Positions 40,416 to 51,196 of a DNA stretch of 64,000 nucleotides are shown in pieces. Below the pieces are notes generated by a model. It saw nothing but the letters and a program-made list of their open reading frames with translations. It was not told where the DNA came from and ran no database searches. The DNA is taken from assembly GCF_905147045.1 (NCBI RefSeq), contig NC_065904.1:10106001-10170000 (forward strand), in the 5' to 3' direction. The stretch's first letter is position 1; every line of letters starts with the position of its first letter. The position numbers and the translations under genes were made by a program. The DNA comes from Nymphalis io. Its lineage: Eukaryota; Arthropoda; Insecta; Lepidoptera; Nymphalidae.

Positions 40416-43400
40416 GGCATGCTTATCGCTTTGAGAATTTTTGATTGATTTGAAATTTTGAGACAAGTAAATAATAGCTAGTCACGTATGTTACAAATTA
40501 CATATAATACATATTTACTAGAGATTATCCGAGAACACTCGATACAATAATAAATATCGGTATAATCATACATTTGTTATAAACGAAGATCGAACCTGCG
40601 ACCGCGACGCGAGCAGTCACGTACAGCCAATGTCATGAGTATAATTTTCTCAGCATGAACAGTTTTAGCGTTTGTTCGTCATTAGAAAGCTTACGCGGAC
40701 CCTTGCTCACGAAGAGCTTGGTTTGCAATACAACATCGTCACACCATGTTATAGAGACGTCATCATTGTATTCGAGGTACGAGCTGTTACTCACGACGTT
40801 GTCATATTTCAATTCTGTTTCCTTGTGTCATAACGATTTTAATATCGAATCTCTAAGGATTAATGGTAAGGACCATTGAAGAAACTTTTAGTTACCGCTA
40901 TTGATTTATTTTGTAGTCAATGAAGAGCACACTGCCCAATTTTCTTACCCAAGTTAAACAAATACAATGTCTGGTTAAAGACGACTAAGACTATTAATTA
41001 TAAGGTAGGTCACTTTAATATTCTCGCAAGCGTTCAAAGTTCTATCAAAGTTTTCCATACCAAAATAATCGGATTATTCTTTAAAATATCATTTTAAATT
41101 AGTAAAAATATTATTATATTACGAAAATGCGATATTTGTGTATATTATTGAATACTGACACCAAAACGTAAACTATTATTATAAATATAACATTCCTATA
41201 TGTCAATAAAATGCATTCTTTCATTTCTTTTTTGTCAGACCTCAGAAAGGCAAATATTTTAAAAAAATATTCTGTTAATGTCGCATATTGATTTAAAAAA
41301 CTGCACACAATAAAAGCTGATATTTATTTTCAAAAAAAAACAGCGAAATGCGTAATACTTCTATGAAAGAATTTTAACTTTACTATATAATAAAATAAAA
41401 CCTTTTAATTGTTATAATAAAACATAACAATAAACAACGCTGCTAACACAATATATTCTCAAATAGAAACCCATATAAATCACTAATGGCTTTCCTCTCA
41501 CTGTATACCTGTTTATGTTTAAACAAACAAGCTAATGTAACGCCGTACGTGACATAGTCGGAAGTCAATAGAATACATAGCAGCTAATTGTATGGATTGA
41601 TAAACGAAACCATTGTTTGAGAGAAAGTGTCCTTACTATGAACTTGATCTTAGTGTGATAGCATATAACAAAAAACTGTTCTATAGGCGGATGTTACGTA
41701 GTATTGACTTACCGAATGACAAGGCTATTTTTTGTGAGAGAACTTTTAGTGATAAATTTCTCACGGTGTCAAGTGAGCCTGTGAAGCTACCACAGCTCAA
41801 TTGAAAGTAAAAGACAGGATTTCAAAATTCATAGCAATTAACTTTATTACTTTTAAGGCTATTATAAAACCTTTTGAAAACAAATATAGAGTTCACAAAG
41901 GTAGACGCAAGAATAAGCTTTTACAACAGTGAAAAATAACAAAATAAAATTTAAGCTATTCCACTGTTGTTTCGTTAGGAATATTTGTTGTAGTTTTAGT
42001 ACAATTTTGTATTTAATTTATACTTATATGCTTATTATTATTTTCCGTTTAAAAATTCCCAACAGTCCAGGTATAGAAACTTGACTGTGTTATAATCCTG
42101 TGAATTGGAAAGCACGTAAAGTTAGGTCGAAAATTCTACTAACAAATTGTGAGTTTATCGCAATCGAATCGAAGCATGATTGTTGCCGTTTTTCCGTTTT
42201 CCTATTCTTTAATTTTATTTTCGACTATTGCCATAAAAGTTAACAATTACGTTTGATTTTGACATAACGGTATATGTTAACATAATATCGGTTCGGTGCT
42301 AATTCAAATAAATATAGATGATTCAAAGTTGGATCGGAATTGAATCGGGAACGTATCCCGATTCCCATATGACGCAAAGCTGCCTACAATGCAGGCCGCA
42401 TTTTTACGCTGTACGGCGATGGAAAACCTCTGTACCAAGTAGGACCCGGAGCGACTGTCAAATCCCCGTGATAAATTAGATTTGATTTCATACAATAATG
42501 CAGTCAATTAGTATGTTTTGTGGAAACAAGTATAATAATTGAATTTACATTAACAAACAACTGTTAGGTAATCTAAAATCAATAATGCGTAATTAAACCT
42601 TGAAAAGATATTAAGGATTATAAATTTCTTGATTACTGTTTAATTTTTATGACTACTTAAAATGAAACAGTCGAGGTCTCCCTTTCAAATTTGAATGACT
42701 GCGAGGTCATTAACTTGATTAAGTTTAAATATATGTTACAACATTTCAAAGTTTTTGCATACTTTTAAATTATATCTCTTATTATTTAATACATTGTATT
42801 TTTATAATTGTTTGTTTACTAAATATATTATGTATTCATTAGCAGCTATGTAAATGTATCACGTTATGTAAAGCTTATCTGGGAGATATCCTGGATGATC
42901 TCGATAATTCAGCCATTATTTTTATCACTTGTTTGTTTAAGTGACTCTTAAGCAATTAAAGTTATATTTAAATACGATTATTATATTGAAATATATTAAT
43001 GTTTTTTGGTAATGATTTACACTATAGCTTATTTGCTTTTGTTTGTTTATTACGAGAGTTTATTATTTAGTAAGATACCATTAGTAACAATTTGTAAGTA
43101 GAACACTATCTCGTGTTGAATTAAAATAATAATAGTCACAAGTTTTCCGCAATTTAATCTTATTTCAAAGATAATTACTTAACGCTGTGTTGTCATTACA
43201 ACTAATTTCACTATTATTAGACATAATTTCATCGTCGTATGATAATGTCTATTGTGAAAACATAAATTAAAATTTTACGTTTTATTATTTTTAAAATATA
43301 TTTAAAATAATATTTCTTAAGATCTTATCTTTTTTTAAATTAAACTCTTTGGTACTCGTTAGTTCTCGCCAAACAACTGATAATATTAGAACTAAAGGGC

Positions 43401-43722
43401 AATTGCATGTTAAATCTCACGGATGGTAGCGCAATTTCGTACAGTCTCAATTTAAGTGACCACTTACCATCAATTGACCGTCTGTTTTACTATGTCTAAA
43501 ACATATTACAGTAACATATTACGGTAACAGAAGTGTCGTTAAGTATATGTTACAATGATACGTTTACGGTAATGAATGTTATATATATATACGCGTTCGT
43601 CGTATTTGGCGTGACGGTCAGATAACGACCGCTACCATTATCGAGATCGTAGATGACATAAGACGGTACGTTGACACGAAACTGTCGACTTTCTTTACAC
43701 ACTCATTAGTATTTCGTTGTGA

Positions 43723-43726
<4 letters not shown>

Positions 43727-43756
<30 letters not shown>
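43727..43756. repeat. (TA)n microsatellite
   Basis: About fifteen uninterrupted TA units. Confidence 0.9.
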
Positions 43757-43761
<5 letters not shown>

Positions 43762-44480
43762 GTCCTTGAAATTATTTAATCATCATTATCATTCAATTTT
43801 AAATTATGTTAGTATTTGTTATTTAGGTTCTATTTGTAATGGGAAATGTTGTCTGTTATATTTCTAAAGTTGGTGCTTTTCACTATTAGAAATTTTCACT
43901 ATTAGAATTATGTGCCTTTGAGCAAATAATTAAATTAAATTGAATGTATTATCTGTAAAATCAGTCTAATTCGTTGTAATCATAACATGAAGATCATTTG
44001 ATTAATTTAAATACAAGCGAATTGTTATTTTGTATAAAGTAAATGTCCCACTGCTGGGCTAAGGCAAACTTTTATTTTTAGAAGATTTCGAGCTTACACA
44101 ACAACGCTGCCCTAAGATACACACATGCGACATATTTTTATATGATACATCCAGATGACCAATTTTAATAATCCTTTACGATTACAATACGCTCCCGGTT
44201 CAATCCCAATCTAATTTTGACTACATATAGATATTTATTATATATACATATAGGATATTATTTAGAAACCGAACCGATATGATGTTAACATATACTTTTG
44301 TGTCAAAACAAAACTTAATTGTTAATTTTTATACCAATAGTCGATAATTAAATTAAAGAATAGGAAAACGGATACACGGCAACGATTACGCGATTCGATT
44401 GCGATAAAGTGACAATTTATTAGTAGAACTGGTAGATTTTATGGTAAAAGATAAAGAATTTTCCTTAAAAATGTTCTTCC

Positions 44481-44546
44481 AAATTTTGTGATTGAATTTT
44501 AAACCAGCTTAAAATTAAGCTGGTTTAAAATTCAATCACAAAATTT
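44481..44546. repeat. 66-bp perfect hairpin (32-bp arms, 2-base loop)
   Basis: Left arm 44481-44512 and right arm 44515-44546 are exact reverse complements. See the findings. Confidence 0.97.
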
Positions 44547-45535
44547 GTCCTACACATACCAACAGGTGAACTTGTATAAATTATATAAATAATGGCTAAC
44601 AGCCATCATCAACATAATAATAATACATGAAAGCAATCGTGTATGTATAAGGATATCATATATATAATGATAAAATGACAATAATCATTTCAAAAATATA
44701 TATCTATCTTTATATATCATTTATATTGAAATTTATTTACCTAGTCCGAAACATTTGTATACTCCACTTGCGTTTCTCATTTAAATGTCAACGACTTTCG
44801 ATGCACTCTTCTAATTGCGTACAATCACATACTAGATGTGCTTACAACTATACAATATTATATGAATTACATTCCTGACGCAAATATTATTAGAGCTTTT
44901 TATCTTACAAGTTTATCCGGAGCCGTACCGTAATGTACCGTCATATTGTATTCCAATAAAAAGTTACATTAAGCACCCACTCAGTGGTACATCTTACACA
45001 ATTAAGATACGTTCTAATTCATAATTCTAGTCTCGCCGAGTTGTATAATAATAATCTTCCCTGTGAGAGGGAATGCATAACAGCTGACAACAATTGACAA
45101 AGTAATAGCGTGAAGGTGAATACTTTATGACTATCATGATAAATGGTAAAACGTTAATGGGACCCCGGAAGTACTTCTGTTTGAAAAAATATTAATAAGA
45201 ATAAAGATTGGTAAACACAATAGGTTAATCATCTTCTAATTCAATTCACGCAATATATTTAATAACATAAATAAAATAAGATCAATAGTATTTTTACGTT
45301 CTATACTTTTAACTTCGATTTGAATGATTTTAAATGTTAAAATGTTAGTTTAACTTTACTTATCACTCAATACTGTTACAATAAAATAAATGTACATGCC
45401 TTTTCTTACCTTCACCTGTTAGTTTTGGTCAAATCTTACAATCAACCTAATTTTAAGCTGAAATTTTGCCTCGACTTTTGATAATGGTGATAAAACAATC
45501 TTGTATAGAAGTTTAGGTTTTTGAGTGATGATTTC

Positions 45536-45845
45536 CTCCTAACCGATATCGGCCACGGCTGCTCTCAAGGGAGACTGGCTAAATTTGCTGGACATATTAT
45601 ATTACTTTCGTGCACCTATATTGCGGATTTTATAAGAGTGAGGAAATAGAGAAGTTAGTGGATGGAACGGCAGTTCGATATGACCGAAAAGGGTTCAAGC
45701 GCAGGACCAAAGCCTTTACGTGCGCGTATACTCTCGATACTGAGAATAGCGATACTGATCTTCGACAAACTCATTAACATTTCTCGACCTAGGGTTAGAA
45801 ACCAGGACCTCGGGATCTGCGAGATTCTAGTCAATAGACCAACAA
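45536..45845 (-). repeat. SINE-C copy, diverged
   Basis: Reverse copy with 'ccgatatcggccacggc', 'gttcaagcgcaggaccaa', 'gcctttacgtgc' and the head complement 'ggttagaaaccaggacctc'. It lacks a recognisable (ATT)n tail. Confidence 0.7.
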
Positions 45846-46439
45846 GTTTTTGCGTAGGAACAATTTAAAAAGTATATTTTTAGTAATTTTAAAAGAAATA
45901 ATATTAAGTATTTACTGATAACGCTAGTTGACCGTTTCGTATTTTATTTATACCAAGAATTAATCTTGCTATTGCAAATTCCACATAATGTAAAAAACGG
46001 ACGTTGTTATTTTTTTTGGCATCGCAAAATATAATAAACGAAGATCTAAAGATTGCGTAAAGATGTCAGGTCTCGTTTATTGCGTAATCATTCATACGGA
46101 AATAGAAAATAATCTTTACATTTCCTATAAAATGACCCACATTTGTAATGAAGTTATGTTATGTTACGATTATTGTGACGACTGTCATGAATGCCATTTG
46201 TTTTCAATCATTTGATATATTACTTGTTCTAATATGGTTATTATACAATTAGAGAGTTCATATATAGCTTCTTTATTATATTGAAAATTGTAAATAATTA
46301 CAAAATTGAACAAAAAAAGCAATTTCTTTCTGAACCGTTGGTAGTTTTTACTTTTACTATCGTTAAGTTATAAAGGGATCAGTTTTGAATTTCAGTCATT
46401 TAACAAGATTACTTATTAAAATATAATATTCAATCAATC

Positions 46440-46552
46440 AATCAACAGCCAATCGTAGTCCACTGCTGAACATAGACCTTTTCCAAGTTGCGCCAAAGCT
46501 CCCGGTCCTCCGCCTCCGCATCCAGTCGGTACCCGACACCTTCTTCTTCTTA
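46440..46552 (-). mobile_element. RTE-type LINE 3' terminal fragment
   Basis: On the minus strand a frame reads AEAEDRELWRNLEKVYVQQW and then a stop, the typical RTE C-terminus. On the plus strand the left border is an (AATC)n run, i.e. a simple-repeat 3' tail. It is 5'-truncated to about 35 codons. Confidence 0.75.
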
Positions 46553-46782
46553 TTCTTCGGGTCATATTTCAATATTCACTACATTTATATATTTTTTATG
46601 AAATTGCAAAATATATAGTACAAGTATTTATGGTTTCCATTAAGTTAAAGCCTTTTAGACAATACCTCAAACCAAATTTAAGCTTTTAAATTACGGATAC
46701 CGTTTTAATAAGCCATCAGATGAGACCTAGTTCCTTTATACGATAGTAGAAATTTTCAATACAATGCACTAGATCTTATTCC

Positions 46783-47090
46783 CGACTGTACTGGCCGTCG
46801 TCGCGTACCATTATTTTTATAGAAAATAATATATATATTTACTAAATAGGAATGCGTTGCTATATCAACCAATCCTTACATAGTCAAAGCGCCACCAACC
46901 ATGCGAATGTATGTTGTACGATAACCTCACTCATTCCCCTCATGGTGTCTGGTGACGGCAGTTTTAAGGGCTGTGCCCTTATGACTGTGGTATCCTGTTT
47001 CGCCATCCGTTGCTACGGACGGGTCGTTGGGGCAGCAAAATCCCTGGGAAGTCTTGTATTTAAGCTGGCTCACTCACCTTATCTTGCTAG
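46783..47090. repeat. Mosaic of Rep-D and LINE fragments
   Basis: Starts with 'cccgactgtactggccgtcg', shared with the LINE at 47890-47920. It continues with Rep-D-like 'cttacatagtcaaagcgccaccaacca' and, after about 130 bases of GC-richer DNA of unknown origin, Rep-D-like 'aagctggctcactcacc'. It looks like an insertion into a Rep-D copy. Open frames across it are accidental. Confidence 0.5.
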
Positions 47091-47748
47091 ATCACACAGG
47101 TGTATTCAATCGCTTAAATTAACTTGCAATTTCATCAATGGAACGTCTTTAAAAATTTTTCATTCTCATCAGAACTACAAAGCAACAAGAAACACTATCT
47201 ATTATTATCGTGAGAGAAAAAAAAAACAATAGATGTTACCTCACTTTTTCCACACAATTTTATTGCGAGTAAAATACGCCCTTATGACAATGATTATAAA
47301 GGGTATTAGGCTATGAAGCGGAAATCATCAAATCCAATAAAAATTTGTTCTGACGGTAAAACAAGTGGAAACAATGATAATAATTAGTTCTAGTAATTTG
47401 ATATTTACATAAAAGTAATACGGGTTAATTTTACATGAATTGTTTTACAATTACATTTAACTGTGTGGGGAAAATTACATTTCTCATAGAGATGTTATGC
47501 AAATAAGAATGATTTAAGCTCTGTAAAAAGATATAAAAGATTCTTAAATAACGAGAGAAATCTAAGCGGATAGATAATACTCAAATTGTAATCATTGGAA
47601 TAATTTGAATTTTAAACTTTAAGGGTAGATATAAGGTAAGAAGAATACCCAAGATCAAATATATCTACTTCATATACACTGTATATACATTTTTTTTCAC
47701 GCAGTGGAAACCTTTACAAAGGTACCTAGCTCCCATGGGGGGAGAACT

Positions 47749-47995
47749 TTTTCCTTTCTTTGTCGCACTTCCAAAAAATGGAATTCCTTACCAGCTCACG
47801 TGTTCCCCTCCTCTTACAACCCGGGTTCCTTCAAACGAGGCGTGAAGAGGCATCTTACGGGCCGGCAAGGTGGGGGCTAGTGCAGAACATTCTTCCCGAC
47901 TGTACTGGCCGTCGTTGTGCTTGGACTCTACTACCACTTTCCATCAGGTGGAGTAGAGTCATTTGCCCTACCGAAAATATAAAAAAAAAAACAAA
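47749..47995 (+). mobile_element. Jockey-like LINE 3' fragment nested in the R1-like element
   Basis: Plus-strand remains of the ORF2 C-terminus (the LPxRVFPxxYN...FKRGVKRHL type pattern, split between frames) end in an A-rich tail. The flanks 'aact' at 47745-47748 and 47996-47999 are a short duplication of the target. The R1-like UTR on both sides lines up with the uninterrupted copy at 15480-15520, which proves the insertion. Confidence 0.7.
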
Positions 47996-48261
47996 AACTG
48001 GGTTATGTGGGATTCTTACCCACTAAAACCACTGCGATAGCCGTTCTCGGCACGGATCGGAGAGGCTGCGGAATCGTTTTGATGTAACGCATCCACGGCC
48101 TCTCCCGTGCTTTGCTCGTAGCTCGGCGGAGCTCTCCTCAGAGGGCAAAGGTATTCTCTAGTGCGTACGGAAGCGCAAGGCCATCCCGGCTGCCGTCGTC
48201 CTCAGGGCCGTCTGAAATAAGACACGCGAGGCCCCCACCTCACGCATCCTAAGGCTCAGGG

Positions 48262-48630
48262 TTACGCCCTATCTTTTAAGCCCCAGGCGTCGATGCTGTG
48301 GGAGGGCCGAGCCGACGCCGATGTCGTCTCCCGCTCCGTCGTCTCCTTCTGGACCATGACGGTCTCACAGAATGAGACTACGGCCCTCCACGCTGATTCC
48401 CTGCCGAGCATTGCCGACACGACTGCTCGCAGGGACAAGTCTTGTCCGACTTTGCGGACCAGGATCTCCCTCTCCGCATTCCACGCGTGGCACGCCTCCA
48501 GCGTATGCTGAGCGGTGACCCAGTCCGCACCGCATTGGTGGCACATCACCGACGATTCGCGTCCGTTCTTACACAGGTATTCTCCAAAACAACCGTGACC
48601 GGTCATTACCTGCGTAAGTCGGAAGGTGAC
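48262..48630 (-). CDS. C-terminal fragment of a LINE ORF2 (R1-like), zinc-knuckle region
   Basis: About 120 residues remain: 'TGHGCFGEYLCK', then a CCHC-type knuckle (Cys, Cys and His at CHQCGADWVTAQHTLEACHAW), then a Ser/Val-rich helix (AVVSFCETVMVQKE) with an acidic-basic tail. The 'TGHGCFGxYL' plus CCHC arrangement is the usual C-terminus of R1-clade ORF2 proteins in insects. Endonuclease and reverse transcriptase are missing, so this is a dead 5'-truncated copy. The reading frame is intact over the surviving part, which suggests a fairly young insertion. The upstream end follows the element truncation and not a real start codon. Confidence 0.75.
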   Translation of the reverse strand, partial: VTFRLTQVMTGHGCFGEYLCKNGRESSVMCHQCGADWVTAQHTLEACHAWNAEREILVRKVGQDLSLRAVVSAMLGRESAWRAVVSFCETVMVQKETTERETTSASARPSHSIDAWGLKDRA

Positions 48631-49410
48631 TCGTCGCTTTCATCTCATCTTACTGAATATACATACTTCATCCTAACTAACTGCTGTTATTTGCGACTTT
48701 CAGCATCTGAATTATAAATGGTTATAATAATGATTTGCAGATTTACAATAATTGATATCTAATCATTTAAAAAAATTAGTAGATAAATAGTATTTACAAA
48801 AAAATCGAAAATTAAGAAAGAAATATTGAAACATGATTTAAGCTTATTATATAATAGGTACCTAATAAAAATATTTAACACTAGCGTCCGACCACAGCTT
48901 CACCTGCGTGCAAAATTTCATGATGATAGGTTGAGTAGACAAGACGTGAAAGCCTAACAAACCAACAAATACACTTTCGCATTTGTAGTATTAATAAAGA
49001 TCGTGTATATAAAAATTTTTTAGAATGTTTTTGAATTTCAAAATTCTAAATGACATTTAAAAATTATTTGAAATATCTTAAAAGTCACGTTACACATACG
49101 TACTTGAATATATTTACTTAGTGGCCGTGTTTTAAAGTTCATACTTTTACTTTTACACACACCACTAGAAAGATGATAAAATTAGTGTTTTACAAAACAC
49201 GCTAAGTATACTGATATTATAATAAAAATATGGCAGAATATATTTTTAAATCCCCATAATTTAGTATATCTTATAATTAACAAAGTAAGCTTATGAAGTC
49301 GATTTCAATCTACTTCTAATATCTATGGACTCGATTTGAAATTTACAAATAAAGCTTGATGACAATACTATAGTTTGTTGCAATAGTTAGTTTTATCTCG
49401 ATCTGATGAT

Positions 49411-49472
49411 GAAGCCGAGAAGAACTACCTTCTTGGCTTCGACTACTGCCAAGATTTCCACTAGGAAATCTT
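49411..49472. repeat. Two adjacent small hairpins
   Basis: Stem 1: 49411-49422 with 49429-49440 (one G-T pair). Stem 2: 49451-49459 with 49464-49472, perfect, loop 'acta'. No known RNA family was recognised. Confidence 0.6.
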
Positions 49473-50260
49473 CAATAGCTAAGTACTTCAGTAGTTTGTT
49501 TTGACGAGTAAAGTATTACGACTCCATACTGACAGAAGGATTATAATATTTTAATATTATTTGTATTCTATTGAACGGAAAAGGCATTAATTTCATTAAT
49601 TTTTCGTGTAAATGTATACAAGTAATTAAATATTGCGAAAATATAAATTCCAGTGTAAATATAACTTTATTAAGGTTTAATATTAATTATTTACAATGTT
49701 AAAAAAAGTAAAGTTTGTATAAATTTTTAAATTTTATCATTATTGTGAATAAAATGGTAACGTCTTGGTAATATAACAATGGTATCCATTAATAATATTT
49801 TAATTAAATTACATAAAACATGATGTCATTTTGATTAGAATAATATCTTTAATTTTACAAAATTAAGGTTATTGATTTACTTTTTTTAAGAAAAACTATA
49901 AGAAGAGAACTATATGAACATACATTGATAGAAGCCAATATTTAAAAAAAATCTATTATCTTGTATTAATTTGGTTTGGTATGAATGTTGATAAACATTT
50001 TATATTAACTTTGTATAACTTAAATAAAATCATTTGAATTTAGAATACCGGGTTACCACCTGCGTTGGAGCATCCGAAATACCTACACGCGTCAGAAAGC
50101 TTTACTTTTATTCTTGTTGGAATGTAGTTGGACAGGTTTCTTGCCTTTCCTTTTTTTGGTTTTAATAGTCAGAAAGAGAATTATTATGTTAAACTGTAAG
50201 TAGTATCTACCGGTTTCATTTCGAAAAAAATATTTTAGAAATAAACTCAAAGAAATATAT

Positions 50261-50364
50261 TGTAGTGTAGTATATAAGCAGCTGACACATGGTATTGAGG
50301 AGCAGTAATAAATTTATCTTCAAACCTTAAACATCTACTTTATTTACCTAGTCCCGTCCTTACA
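50261..50364 (+). repeat. 5' LTR (104 bp)
   Basis: Starts TG and ends CA (tgtagtgtag ... ccttaca). It carries a TATA-like 'tatataa' at 50271-50277 and a polyadenylation signal 'aataaa' at 50307-50312. It is unusually short for Ty3/Gypsy, so promoter and polyA signal lie about 30 bases apart. Confidence 0.95.
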
Positions 50365-50377
50365 TGGCGACCCTGCC
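50365..50377 (+). other. Primer-binding site
   Basis: 'tggcgaccctgcc' follows the LTR directly and starts with TGG, the complement of the tRNA CCA end. It resembles the arginine-tRNA-type sites of 412/mdg1-like elements; the tRNA identity is a guess. Confidence 0.7.
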
Positions 50378-50495
50378 ATTTAAGGTTTGGTTTCGGGTTC
50401 TAACGAAGTGCAGTATAACAATATAATGTCGCTCTGTGTAATATTGGACATTCGTGTATTTAATTGTTCGAACGTTAGTAGCGTCATAATACAAA

Positions 50496-50781
50496 ATGGG
50501 CAAAGAACAAAGTAAAGAACAAATTGTGATTGCACAAAATGCCGCAGGAGGCGTGAATTCGGCCGACGTGGAGCTAATACACCAAAATCAGAAAGTGACA
50601 AATATAATTTTGGGTATTTTTTTTTTTTTTACTTTTAATTTTGGGGCCAAAGTTTGCCATATATAAATTATATAAACGCTGCCACATAAACTGGATGCGT
50701 CAGGAGATGGCCAGGAGCGCTTTCAGACGTTCGAGGCGTGGACCAGAGACTGGAGAAATAAATCAGGAACGTGTCGTTTAG
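50496..50781 (+). pseudogene. Small upstream ORF for a membrane protein, broken at a T14 run
   Basis: The ATG at 50496 (context acaaaATGg) opens MGKEQSKEQI..., with Gly2 and Ser6 in the N-myristoylation pattern. About 40 residues on it enters a hydrophobic segment coded by a run of 14 T (50617-50630). In the starting frame the peptide then ends within 12 codons after the run. In the +1 frame the hydrophobic segment continues and is followed by a basic tail (YKLYKRCH, then an Arg-rich stretch) to a stop at 50781. The layout is therefore a short N-terminus, one membrane span and a basic cytosolic tail, about 95 residues. It lies between the primer-binding site and gag. The break could be a real mutation, a polymorphic run or a base-calling error. 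Confidence 0.6.
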
Positions 50782-50944
50782 CCTGGAGACGCATCAATAG
50801 ATGCTTATAAAAAAAATAGGAGTGTAAAAGTGTGAAAAATATATAAAAGGAGAAGTGAAATAGTGTCATCAGCAAAGGTGTTATGGTATTATAGACAATA
50901 GATTTATTCATATTTTATCATTATTTTTAAGTGTATATTTTTAA

Positions 50945-51196
50945 GCCATTTTTTGTTATTTTTCGGTACTAAATATTATATTATGTTTCTTAAAGTTGTT
51001 AGAACAGAAATATTTAGAGGCAAAAAGTTTATATGACGAATATATAAAATATCGTGACGAGTTAAACTTTAATGCATCTAAAGGGTATATAAAAAAGGAA
51101 TAGATAAATTACTTATTAGTTGCTTGCGAAGAAATTGAATCGTTTTATCAAAAAATTCAAACAACTTGTTTAGTTAGTGACCAAGATTTTAGCACC
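50945..51196 (+). pseudogene. Upstream part of gag, cut by an in-frame TAG
   Basis: In the same frame as the gag ORF, the DNA is open from 50945, reads a charged helical segment (LLEQKYLEAKSLYDEYIKYR and onward), meets TAG at 51101-51103, and then continues open (VACEEIESFYQKIQ and onward) into Met at 51197. The composition on both sides of the TAG looks coding. I infer that gag normally starts further upstream. A branch-point-like 'tactaaat' and 'gttgttag' at about 50968-51002 could also mark a splice acceptor for this reading frame. Confidence 0.55.

Larger units (their letters stand above)
47691..48632 (-). mobile_element. R1-like LINE, 5'-truncated
   Basis: On the minus strand the element starts inside ORF2 at about 48632 and reads to a stop at 48262. 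It then carries a GC-rich 3' UTR ending in a poly-A (seen as poly-T at 47691). The UTR is shared with 15334-15600 and 20954-21200. The left part is interrupted by a second LINE at 47749-47995. Confidence 0.8.

Noticed and set aside
46852..47232. 126-residue plus-strand open frame
   Set aside because: Spans a mosaic of Rep-D and unknown insert and ends in a Lys run; no coding character.
48293..48717. Two plus-strand open frames opposite the R1-like ORF2
   Set aside because: GC-rich antisense shadows of the LINE coding end, which has the CCHC motif on the minus strand.
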